Shown: one piece after another, positions 54,290 through 63,166 of the stretch
Layout of the letters: every line of letters begins with the position of its first letter
Numbering within the stretch: position 1 is the first letter of the stretch
Source: DASRLE01 sp963825315
GTDB lineage: Bacteria; Verrucomicrobiota; Verrucomicrobiia; Limisphaerales; Palsa-1400
Reading direction: 5' to 3'
Length of the DNA stretch: 64,000 bases
Assembly: GCA_963825315.1 (NCBI GenBank)
Contig: CAWGST010000002.1
Coordinates: forward strand, 434,001 to 498,000
Notes under the pieces: model-generated
Seen by the model: the letters and a program-made list of their open reading frames with translations, nothing else
Told to the model about the DNA's origin: nothing
Databases searched by the model: none
Translations under genes and position numbers: made by a program

Positions 54290-55194
54290 TGGCTGACTCC
54301 ACCCCAATGGCAATTGTTGCACCCGCCGAAACCGGGGGCGGCTCGTCGTTTTGGCGGGACGCCTGGCATCGGCTGTGGCAAAACAAGCTGGCCGTTTTTG
54401 GCCTGGCCGTGCTGGGCGTTCTGGCGGCGCTCTGCTTTGCCGCGTTCCTTTGGCCGAATATCACCGGCTACAGTTACGAACAGCAGAATCTCGCGCTCGG
54501 CCCGGCGCCGCCCAATCACCTCCACTGGCTCGGCACCGACCCGCTCGGACGCGACTTGCTGGCGCGCCTTCTCTACGGCGGAGGCATCTCACTCACGGTC
54601 GGGTTGTGCGCGACGGCGGTGTCACTGACCATCGGCGTGATCTACGGAGCCATCGCGGGATTCGCCGGCGGCAAGCTGGATATGCTCCTGATGCGAACGG
54701 TGGACATTCTTTACGCATTGCCCTTTGCCATATTCGTCATCCTGCTCATGGTTTTCTTTGGGCAGAACTTTATTTTGTTGTTCGTGGCCATTGGCGCGGT
54801 GGAATGGCTGACCATGGCGCGGATTGTTCGGGGCCAGGTCATGACGGTCAAGCGCCAGGAATTTGTCGAGGCGGCGCACGCGCTGGGCTTGAAGGAGGGA
54901 CGAATCATTTTCCGGCACATCGTTCCCAATTTGCTGGGACCGATTATCGTCTATGCCACGCTGACCGTGCCGGAAGTGATTTTGCTGGAGTCCTTTCTGA
55001 GTTTCCTCGGCCTGGGCGTGCAACCTCCGCACAGTTCCTGGGGCGTGCTCATAAAGGAAGGCGCTGAAGTGATGGAAGAGTACCCCTGGCTCTTGATTTA
55101 TCCCGGCGCGGTCATGGCCCTGACCCTCTTTTCGTTGAACTTCCTGGGCGACGGGTTGCGCGACGCCCTGGATGTCCGGGGGGCGAAGGATTGA
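54289..55194 (+). CDS. oppC: Oligopeptide ABC transporter permease
   Basis: A 301-residue inner-membrane protein: FWRDAWHRLWQNKLAVFGLA, HWLGTDPLGRDLLARLLYG, the EAA loop ARGQ...FVEAAHALGLKEGRIIFR (VEAAHALGLKEGRIIFRH) and the end SFLGLGVQPPHSSWG. All are OppC/DppC hallmarks. It forms the channel with OppB. The start shares one base with the oppB stop. Confidence 0.93.
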   Translation: MADSTPMAIVAPAETGGGSSFWRDAWHRLWQNKLAVFGLAVLGVLAALCFAAFLWPNITGYSYEQQNLALGPAPPNHLHWLGTDPLGRDLLARLLYGGGISLTVGLCATAVSLTIGVIYGAIAGFAGGKLDMLLMRTVDILYALPFAIFVILLMVFFGQNFILLFVAIGAVEWLTMARIVRGQVMTVKRQEFVEAAHALGLKEGRIIFRHIVPNLLGPIIVYATLTVPEVILLESFLSFLGLGVQPPHSSWGVLIKEGAEVMEEYPWLLIYPGAVMALTLFSLNFLGDGLRDALDVRGAKD

Positions 55195-55201
55195 ATCACC
55201 C

Positions 55202-56178
55202 ATGTCGTTGCTAACCGTCGAAAATCTTTGCGCCGCGTTTCACACCCGCAACGGCGTGGTGCGCGCCGTGCAGGATGTCTCCTTCCAATTGGAGCGCGGC
55301 GAGACTCTGGGCATCGTCGGCGAATCCGGCTCCGGCAAATCCGTCACTTGTTATTCCATCATGGGGCTGGTGCCGCAGCCGCCGGGCCGCATCGAAGGCG
55401 GGCGCGCTCTTTTTGGCGATGTGGATTTGCTGGCTTGCTCGCACCGGCAGCTCAATCGCATCCGGGGTCGGCGCATTTCCATGATCTTCCAGGACGCAAT
55501 GACCTCGCTCAATCCGTTTCTCCGCATCGGGGAGCAATTGATCGAGCCGTTGATGATCCACGAAAAAATCGCCCGCACAGCCGCCACGGATCGCGCTCTG
55601 GCCATGCTGGATGACGCCGGCATTTCCGAGGCCGAACATCGGCTGAAAATGTATCCGCACGAGTTCTCCGGGGGCATGCGCCAGCGGGTCATGATCGCCA
55701 TGGCCCTCATCACCAAACCCGATCTTCTTATTGCCGACGAACCGACGACCGCGCTGGATGTGACCGTCCAGGCGCAGATTCTGGAACTGATCCGGAAAAT
55801 GCAGAACGAGCTGGGCATGGCGGTGATTTTGGTCAGTCACGACCTTGGCATTGTCTCCGGCTTTTGCAATCGCGTCCTGGTGATGTATGCCGGCCGTGTG
55901 ATGGAGAGCGCGCAGACCGATGATTTGTTTTATGACACAAAACATCCCTATACGCGCGGACTGCGGAACTCGATTCCCGCGCTGCAAATGAAAGGCGCGG
56001 AACTCCACACCATTCCCGGCCAGCCGCCGGACCCGCACCATCCCCTGCCCGGCTGTCCCTTCGCGCCCCGTTGCGATCACGCCGTGGATTACTGCGCCAG
56101 GGAAGAAATTGTGATGTTGGAAGCGGCCCCAAAACATGCCACGGCTTGTTTGCGCGTGCAGAAGGAGAACCTGCCAGT

Positions 56179-56182
<4 letters not shown>
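55202..56182 (+). CDS. oppD: Oligopeptide ABC transporter ATP-binding protein
   Basis: A 326-residue ATPase. The ATG at 55202 is seven bases after the oppC stop. Walker A GESGSGKSVTCYSIMG, Q-loop MIFQDAMTSLNP, signature HEFSGGMRQRVMIAMAL, Walker B LLIADEPTTALDVT and the C-terminal PLPGCPFAPRCDHAVDYC cysteine block (an Fe-S-like motif of OppD/DppD) are present. It overlaps oppF by four bases (ATGA). Confidence 0.94.
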
Positions 56183-57180
<998 letters not shown>

Positions 57181-57349
57181 TTAGATTCCGTCCCAAAAGT
57201 AGCTCTTTTGTAATTCCACGCTGCGCAAGAGTCCTGATTGGAGCGCCGTTCGCGAGTTATTCACAGTGGGACGCCGAATAATTCCTTAAGGAGCAAATTT
57301 TGACGACACCGCCTCTGTCTTTTACGTCTGGGGAGGACTCTGCGGCCCG

Positions 57350-58831
57350 CTACGCCGCTTGGCGCAAGGGTTCTTTCTTTTCTTTCTTCAGCCGCGCCAG
57401 CATCCACAAGTTGTGCGTCAATACTCCCCAGGCCACCGCCAACTCGCGATGGACAAATCCCTTGGCTCGCATGGGCCGCCCCAAAAAGCCCCGCTGCAAA
57501 ATGCTGATCCGCCCTTCCGTTTGCAACCGGCGCTGCTGCATCCGCACAAAGCGCGGCTCTTTCATCCGCTTCTTCAGTTCGGCAGGATTCCTCGGACAGA
57601 GGCCGTTAAAGACCCCCGCCCAGGCCAATCCGCCAGTGTTGGCCTTGCTGGCAAATCCCCGGTCGCCTCCCACAGCCCCCATTTTCCTTTTCAGGCCCAC
57701 GACCACGCGCTCCAGACTTTCCACCAATAAAGAGGAGTCCGCCGGCGCTGTCTCCTGCCAAAGCTGGTAATCCAAAATGATCCCTTGCCGGTTTTCCCCC
57801 AGCAGCAGTTTGTTCCCAAACTCCACCTCCGCTCCGGCCTTGCCCCGCACCAGCACCTGGATGTCCGGCTCATAAAGACTTAAAATCTTCTCCGCGTTGT
57901 CCACCTTCCGCTCGCCGATAATCCGTTCGTGCGCCTGCTTCTGCGCGCGCGGCAACAGCTCCAGCACCTGGTCAATCCGCCCCAGAACCTGTTCGGCTTG
58001 CCGCCGGGTCCAACCGGTTCTTCCCCATTCCTGGTCCAGCAGGTCCCGATGCCTCCGAGCATGGCGGCCCACCACCTTGACCAGCTTTTTCATCCCGCGC
58101 AAAACCCGTTTGCGTTCCTTCCGGCTTTCGGGCTGGCGGCGGCTGTGGGTCATCTGGATACACAGCCGGTTGATCCGCCGCAGGAACTCCGGCGGCGGTT
58201 CCATCCGGGCTTTCAAACCCTCCCGGCGAATGAGGCTGACCGCCTTCATCAGCGTGCGCGTGCCATCGCGCAACAAGACCCAATCCACCGGAAAATGAAT
58301 GTTGGCTTTCAGCGCCGTCGTATCCAGAAAATACTCCGCCAAGTCCACCGGCTGGGTTAAATCCAGCGGCCCGGCTGGATCCATCCCCGCCCGCAAAAGA
58401 CCCTCGATCAACTGGCGCATCTGGGCCGCGTCCAGCCAGTGGGCGAAACGCTGCAACTCGCTCTTGGAAGGCACGCGCACCTGGTCGAGCGCGTCCACCA
58501 GACAAAACCACTGATAGAGGGGATTGCCCGCCAAGGCGCAGCTGAAGCCCCGGTAATCCTCTTGCAGCAGGGTGCGGAGGATCGTGCAACGCAGCGCCTG
58601 CCGGCGGCGCAGTTGAAATTGTTGCTGCTGCCGGGCGGTCGGACGACGGTCGGCGGGAGCCAGCCAGCCTTGGAGGGATTGCTCCACAAAATCGGCCTCC
58701 AGACCGCTGGCTCGCAAAAGACTCTCGATTTGTTCGAGGCGTCGGCGCAGTGTCAGGTAATCGACATTGCCCACGATGGTGGGCAGGCTCGGTCGTAGTT
58801 CGGTGGGAAACGGAATAATCAGGCTTGACAT
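57350..58831 (-). CDS. ISNCY-type transposase, intact frame
   Basis: A 493-residue transposase. LDTTALKANIHFPVDWVLLR (DTTA.EANI-type first Asp region), then HERIIGERKVDNAEKILSLY, RGKAGAEVEFGNKLLLGE, and GAVGGDRGFASKANTGGLA (second Asp), ending with EGRISILQRGFLGRPMRAKG. These are the blocks of ISNCY-type transposases with a DDE fold. The single frame is unbroken, unlike the related copy at 26152. Terminal repeats could not be fixed. An AbrB-like gene starts 29 bases away in the other direction. Confidence 0.9.
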   Translation of the reverse strand: MSSLIIPFPTELRPSLPTIVGNVDYLTLRRRLEQIESLLRASGLEADFVEQSLQGWLAPADRRPTARQQQQFQLRRRQALRCTILRTLLQEDYRGFSCALAGNPLYQWFCLVDALDQVRVPSKSELQRFAHWLDAAQMRQLIEGLLRAGMDPAGPLDLTQPVDLAEYFLDTTALKANIHFPVDWVLLRDGTRTLMKAVSLIRREGLKARMEPPPEFLRRINRLCIQMTHSRRQPESRKERKRVLRGMKKLVKVVGRHARRHRDLLDQEWGRTGWTRRQAEQVLGRIDQVLELLPRAQKQAHERIIGERKVDNAEKILSLYEPDIQVLVRGKAGAEVEFGNKLLLGENRQGIILDYQLWQETAPADSSLLVESLERVVVGLKRKMGAVGGDRGFASKANTGGLAWAGVFNGLCPRNPAELKKRMKEPRFVRMQQRRLQTEGRISILQRGFLGRPMRAKGFVHRELAVAWGVLTHNLWMLARLKKEKKEPLRQAA

Positions 58832-58837
58832 GACGCC

Positions 58838-58849
58838 AGATTATAATCT
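58838..58849. promoter_or_regulatory. 12-bp perfect palindrome between transposase and AbrB-like gene
   Basis: AGATTATAATCT is a perfect palindrome in the 29-base gap between the two divergent start codons. It also contains TATAAT. Its position suits an operator that could control both genes. Confidence 0.5.
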
Positions 58850-58860
58850 AACCTGCAAAA

Positions 58861-59106
58861 ATGCCAGAAAAATCGTTGCTTGACTCAAAAAAAATGGAAG
58901 TCACTTATCCTTTGCGTGTCCAGGCCATGCGCTCGCGCGGACAAAAACCCCGGCTGTATGTGAGCTTCCCTCTGGCCTTGGCTACCGCCATTGGGTTGGA
59001 GCCGGGCGATGAAGTGCAATGGGAACTGCTGGATCGCGCAGAACTTCATCTTGTGAGGCTCAAGGCTGTTCCGCTGACGGCCAAATCCAAGTCTGGGAAA
59101 TCATAG
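58861..59106 (+). CDS. AbrB/MazE-like DNA-binding protein, divergent from the transposase
   Basis: An 81-residue protein with an AbrB-like swapped-hairpin pattern: PRLYVSFPLALATAIGLEPG, DEVQWELLDRAELHLVRL. The N-terminus (MEVTYPLRVQAMRSRGQKP) precedes it. Proteins of this type act as antitoxins or autoregulators. The position, 29 bases from a divergent transposase with a shared palindrome, suggests it belongs to the element and may repress the transposase. No toxin partner is seen. Confidence 0.72.
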   Translation: MPEKSLLDSKKMEVTYPLRVQAMRSRGQKPRLYVSFPLALATAIGLEPGDEVQWELLDRAELHLVRLKAVPLTAKSKSGKS

Positions 59107-59272
59107 CACCCCAACATAACGATACGATTTACCCACCTTGCGCAAATTCCATGCGTTTTAAAGCCAGCCATTCCCTAAGCTGCCCTCTATGCCCTGCCAG
59201 CGGGGACAGAATCTAGTTAATTGATAAACCTTTATGCTTGTTTATCAGCACGTTCGACGGTAAACTTCAGAA

Positions 59273-59503
59273 ATGAACGTGGAACTGCTCAAGCGCATTA
59301 CAATCGAGCCAGGGAAGTGCGGTGGTCGCCCATGCCTGCGTGGCATGAGAATGCGTGTCACTGACGTGTTGCAACTTTTGAGCGCGGGAGCCTCGCACGA
59401 GGAGATTTTGGCAGATTATCCCGATCTCGAAAAAAATGACATTCTTGCCGCGATTGAATACGCGGCGCATCAGGCGGACCACGTAGTGCTAACCGGCGCG
59501 TGA
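59273..59503 (+). CDS. DUF433 antitoxin
   Basis: A 76-residue DUF433 protein: RITIEPGKCGGRPCLRGMRM, RVTDVLQLLSAGASHEEILA, DYPDLEKNDILAAIEYA. DUF433 proteins bind DNA and pair with DUF5615 PIN-like toxins. Its TGA overlaps the next start (GTGA at 59500-59503), so the pair is coupled. It is the first gene of the pair. Confidence 0.9.
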   Translation: MNVELLKRITIEPGKCGGRPCLRGMRMRVTDVLQLLSAGASHEEILADYPDLEKNDILAAIEYAAHQADHVVLTGA

Positions 59504-59829
59504 AATTCGTCATTGATCATCAGTTGCCACCCGCTCTCGCCCGATTCCTCGAAGCTCAAGGCCATGTTGCAGATCACGTCAGGGAGCTTGGCTTGAAAAC
59601 GTCGGATGATGCCACTATATGGAGGCATGCTGTGGCAAACGAGTTGGTGGTGGTGAGCAAAGACGAGGGTTTTTTCTTTTTTGTAAGTTCGCCCAACGCA
59701 GCAGCCAAACTGCTCTGGGTCCGGATGGGCAATTGTCGAACGCAGTTTCTGCTTGAGAGGTTTCGTCTCCGTCTTCCGCAGATCATCGCATCGTTTGAAA
59801 CAGGTTCGAGTATCGTTGAACTTCGCTGA
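59500..59829 (+). CDS. DUF5615 PIN-like toxin
   Basis: A 109-residue protein: KFVIDHQLPPALARFLEAQG (first acidic site, usually DxxLP), HVADHVRELGLKTSDDATIW, and VVVSKDEGFFFF (second acidic site). DUF5615 is a small PIN-like nuclease family paired with DUF433. It is coupled to the antitoxin by GTGA. Its 3' side is followed 39 bases later by repeat family 3. Confidence 0.9.
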   Translation: MKFVIDHQLPPALARFLEAQGHVADHVRELGLKTSDDATIWRHAVANELVVVSKDEGFFFFVSSPNAAAKLLWVRMGNCRTQFLLERFRLRLPQIIASFETGSSIVELR

Positions 59830-59868
59830 GGGCAGCCATGGCGCAAAAGAAGCCAAAAGCTAAAGTTG

Positions 59869-59974
59869 TATTTGTTGGTGGACAGAGCGGGCGGGGCGCG
59901 GCATTATCCTGGCATGGCGCAAAAATCAACTGATGAAGTGGGGCTAGCGCCGGGAATCGGACAATCTGTCAACC
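59869..59974. repeat. Dispersed repeat family 3, copy 3
   Basis: It begins TATTTGTTGGTGGACA, includes CCTGGCATGGCGCAA and ends ACAATCTGTCAACC. It aligns over about 106 bases with 19763-19868. It follows a toxin gene, as copy 2 follows toxin debris. Confidence 0.8.
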
Positions 59975-60130
59975 AGATGACTTGAAACACGGAAGGGAAA
60001 AAAGGTCATGAAGATACGCACTGACCCCTGATTGAAAAAGTATTGGTAAGAAGTCTTTACACTCGCGGTCTCCAGCCAATGGGCAATGATGTTCAAATGT
60101 AACCGTCTGAGCAACCAATCTATAAGGAAG

Positions 60131-61891
60131 CTACTCTGTCCTTAAGGTCCTGACCAGCCGTTGCCAGGTGGACTTGCCTTCCAGTTTAACAAACAGCAGG
60201 AACAAAAAAATAGCGGCATCCATAAAGAGGTGCGCAACGATGACGGACCAAATGCCGTATGGCAGAATGAAAAGCGCGATAAAGAAATAGGCGACGCCTT
60301 TCGGGAGACAAAAGCGCCATGGGAAGGAAGGGTAATGCGACACGGCGAACAGAAATGCCGCGACTGCGGCGGAGATTGGGCTGATGCCGACGTAGAGCAA
60401 CGGCAACAGAAAAAGCCCATCCTCTGCGGGAACGAGGAGAAGGGTCCAAGGCTTCTTTTTGATGGCATTGAAAAAACGCTCGTTCTCAGCGTCGGCTTCC
60501 CCTTGGTTCAGATTTTTCGGGCCGAACTTTTCGAGCATGGTCATGCTGACGAGACCGAGCGCGGCGCTGGCGCCGAGAATGGCGAGAAAGCCGGCCACAG
60601 CAAATGCATGAAGGACGATGGGCGCGTGAAACGCATGGTAAGCCAATAGGGAGAAACCCAGAATCGTGAAAACGGCGTCGCGCCACCTCAACAAGGAATG
60701 CTCTTGGAAGAATAGAAGGCGGAGACGATATCGAGCTTCGGAAATGTCTTGTTGAGCGGCGCTAAGCAGCCATATCCTGGCTTGGTCAAAATCCCGTTCG
60801 ATTCCGAGTCCTTCAGCGTAGCAGACGCCAAGATTCAACTGGCCGAGTGCGTCTCCCTGGCTAGCGGCCTTTCGGAACCATTGAGCGGCTTTTGCGACAT
60901 CCTTGCCAATCCCTTTGCCTGTTGCCAGACAGTATCCATACAGTGACTGGCTGGCGGCATGCCCGGTGTCGGCAGCACGATGCAGCCAGTACGCTGCCTT
61001 GGTCGGGTCGCCTACGTACTTGCGGCCCGTCCAGTAATCGAGCCCCAATACAATTTGCGCATCCTTGGCGCCAGCTTCGGCGGCTTGGCGAAGCCATTTG
61101 CCTGCTTCGATGTTGTTCTTCGCCACGCCGCGCCCTTCTGTATAGGCGATCCAAAGGGCCTTTTGCGCTTCAACCAGACCCCGTTCGGCAGCGCTTTGCA
61201 GCCACGCGATGGCCGCAGTTTCATCCCGTGGCACGCCCAACCCCTCCTGCAAACATCGACCGAAGTTTTTTTGGCCCCACGGATGACCTTGTTCAGCGGC
61301 CAACCGGTACCATTTGGCGGCCTCGACCAAGTCTTGGACGACGCCACGCCCTTCCTCAAGGAAAATGCCAAGTCTGTTTTGGGCTTCGCTGAGACCTTGC
61401 GCCGCAGCCAGTTTGTGCCATTTGACAGCTTCGGCTGGGTCCTGGAAGACTCCGATACCTTCATCGTAACACCGAGCCAAGTTGCATTGGCCCCAGAAGC
61501 ATCCAGCCTCAGCGGATAGACGATACCAATTTACGGCGGTAGCGATGTCCTTCGGAACGCCCTCGCCGTACTCGTAGCAATGTCCGAGGTTGTTTTGGGC
61601 CTTCGCCTCCCCTTGTTCGGCGGCCAGGCGATACCAATGGGCGGCTTCCGCGAAATCTTGTTTGACACCCTCGCCGGTAAGGAAACAGACACCGATGCGG
61701 TTTTGCGCGGACGGCTCAGCCTGCGCAGCTGCCTTACGATACCACTTTAGCGCTTCGGTGATGTCTTTTTTTGCGCCGTTGCCAGCATGATACCGCCCAC
61801 CCAATTCGCTCTGTGCGCGAGCATCGCCATGCTCCGCCGCCTGGCGAAGTTCTTCCAAGGAGAAAGAACACAGTGTGTTATCCATGCGCAT
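60131..61891 (-). CDS. Sel1-repeat protein fused to a CPBP-like membrane domain
   Basis: A 586-residue protein from the ATG at 61891 (61885 also possible). Ten Sel1 repeats of 36 residues fill about 1-390, for example SAQNRIGVCFLTGEGVKQD and AAHWYRLAAEQG. The C-terminal about 190 residues hold five or six membrane helices. Among them LVPAEDGLFLLP, FLFAVSHYP and VIVAHLFMDAA resemble the three motifs of CPBP (CAAX-type) membrane proteases: EE (here ED), FxxxH and HxxxD/N. Sel1 repeats usually bind proteins, so this could be a substrate-recruiting membrane protease; catalysis is inferred because the first motif is degenerate. It stands alone on the minus strand. Confidence 0.8.
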   Translation of the reverse strand: MRMDNTLCSFSLEELRQAAEHGDARAQSELGGRYHAGNGAKKDITEALKWYRKAAAQAEPSAQNRIGVCFLTGEGVKQDFAEAAHWYRLAAEQGEAKAQNNLGHCYEYGEGVPKDIATAVNWYRLSAEAGCFWGQCNLARCYDEGIGVFQDPAEAVKWHKLAAAQGLSEAQNRLGIFLEEGRGVVQDLVEAAKWYRLAAEQGHPWGQKNFGRCLQEGLGVPRDETAAIAWLQSAAERGLVEAQKALWIAYTEGRGVAKNNIEAGKWLRQAAEAGAKDAQIVLGLDYWTGRKYVGDPTKAAYWLHRAADTGHAASQSLYGYCLATGKGIGKDVAKAAQWFRKAASQGDALGQLNLGVCYAEGLGIERDFDQARIWLLSAAQQDISEARYRLRLLFFQEHSLLRWRDAVFTILGFSLLAYHAFHAPIVLHAFAVAGFLAILGASAALGLVSMTMLEKFGPKNLNQGEADAENERFFNAIKKKPWTLLLVPAEDGLFLLPLLYVGISPISAAVAAFLFAVSHYPSFPWRFCLPKGVAYFFIALFILPYGIWSVIVAHLFMDAAIFLFLLFVKLEGKSTWQRLVRTLRTE

Positions 61892-62077
61892 CCTTGTTTT
61901 AATACCGCGGAGAGGTGAAGCGCAAACGCTTTCGTCGATGGGGGTCATACTATTGCCCGGTTCATAAACTTTTCCCCATAGGTATAAAGCTGCAAAATGA
62001 CAAATACCTGGCAAAAGTATGGTGACCCCTCGCTCGGACGACGGTTTGGATTGTCCGGTCAGGGGCGGGGCGCGGCG

Positions 62078-62110
62078 TGAAAGGGTCCTTGAAAGGGTCG
62101 TGAAAGGGTC
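62078..62110. repeat. Three direct copies of TGAAAGGGTC
   Basis: Copies at 62078-62087, 62090-62099 and 62101-62110, spaced about 11-12 bases, close to one helix turn. They lie upstream of the Sel1 gene (minus strand) and after the vapC stop, in a 335-base gap with no gene. They could be binding sites for a regulator. Confidence 0.5.
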
Positions 62111-62226
62111 GGTCCTCGGAAATTGGTATTCGTTCATTTTGGTCAGCAATTTCCCAGGACGGTTTTATGGCGTGGTTGTAGCACAATTATGGGCGGCCGA
62201 CAATACCAGGTCATCAAGGCCCCGGC

Positions 62227-62643
62227 TCACCCATTGAATGGATTCAAGCTCCAGATGCCTGTGTTGCGGAATCCTTCCTTGTCGCGGCTGACCAGAACGA
62301 GGTCGTGAACCAGTGCCGTCGCCGCCAAAAATGCGTCGAGCACGGGTACCGGCTGCCGCAAGCCCAAACGGCCCCATTGATCCGCCACGCGTTCGTACAC
62401 CGGCAGCAGGCGGTCGGCATATTCGGCGGAAATCCAGCGGAGCCATTTCTCCAAGGCTTGCGCCGAGGGCCGATCACGCAGGCGAATTCGCTCGATTCCC
62501 TGGCGGATTTCACCAAGAACCAGCACGCTTACGAATATTTCCCTGGCATCTGCCGCCTCAAACCATTGCCGCACTCCGGCGTCACAACGGTCTCCTTTGC
62601 GCAACTCGCTTATTACGTTCGTGTCAAGCAGATAACCGTTCAT
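62227..62643 (-). CDS. vapC: VapC/FitB-family PIN-domain toxin
   Basis: A 138-residue PIN nuclease. The acidic site is visible: GYLLDTNVISELRKGDR (Asp), LVLGEIRQGIERIR (Glu), PVLDAFLAATALVHDLVLVS with the next Asp, and RDKEGFRNTGIWSLNPF. VapC toxins cleave tRNA or rRNA. The ATG at 62643 overlaps the original stop of the antitoxin frame (62640-62642), as in FitAB operons. The present antitoxin stops 42 bases earlier because of an amber codon. Confidence 0.92.
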   Translation of the reverse strand: MNGYLLDTNVISELRKGDRCDAGVRQWFEAADAREIFVSVLVLGEIRQGIERIRLRDRPSAQALEKWLRWISAEYADRLLPVYERVADQWGRLGLRQPVPVLDAFLAATALVHDLVLVSRDKEGFRNTGIWSLNPFNG

Positions 62644-62684
62644 AACTCAACCGGACGCGCAATTTGCGGGCCTCGCTCGAAATC

Positions 62685-62876
62685 CTAGTCATCGCCCGCG
62701 TCGGGCATGGCCAGCAAGGCTTCCTTAAAGGATGATCGTTTGGCCGCCCTGCCCAGCAACGCCTCGCGCAGGATGCGCCGATGCTCTTCCTCCATCGACA
62801 CTCCATGCTGGCCCGCCTGCTTCTTGAGCTTACGCACGACTCGTTCCTCAATTTGCCGGACAATAAGTTGTGACAT
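62685..62876 (-). CDS. FitA/VapB-like antitoxin, truncated by an in-frame amber codon
   Basis: From the ATG at 62876: MSQLIVRQIEERVVRKLKKQ, then QHGVSMEEEHRRILREALLG (ribbon-helix-helix) and FKEALLAMPDAGDD, stopping at TAG 62685-62687. After the TAG the same frame continues DFERGPQIARPVEL and ends with a TGA that overlaps the toxin start by ATGA. FitA antitoxins normally end in such a DF.R....VEL tail, which occupies the toxin active site. The natural gene was therefore 62640-62876, and a nonsense mutation has removed the tail. Present product: 63 residues. Confidence 0.85.
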   Translation of the reverse strand: MSQLIVRQIEERVVRKLKKQAGQHGVSMEEEHRRILREALLGRAAKRSSFKEALLAMPDAGDD

Positions 62877-63166
62877 ATATTTTGAATTCCCAGTTGCGCT
62901 GGTGAAGGAATAGATCAAACAGATGAATCACGCGATCAATTGTTAAGGGAAGCGGAAAATAATTGGTATCCTTAAGACTCAGGGCCGGTCAGTTGTTACA
63001 CTAATTTCAGCGGTCATCAACGGTATCAACAAGAAGGGCAGCGGTGTGCCGTTGATTGATCCGCCACTACCCAAGGCCAGCGTGCCAGGGACGCCGGTTC
63101 AGTGACTGAAGCCATACAATGTGCGGCGAGAGTCGCATCCCGCGCCTGCAAAGGCCAGCCAAACCT

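Noticed and set aside
58825..58847. TTGACA and TATAAT before the AbrB-like gene as a sigma-70 promoter
   Set aside because: The spacing is 11 bases, far from the required 16-18; TATAAT is part of a palindrome.
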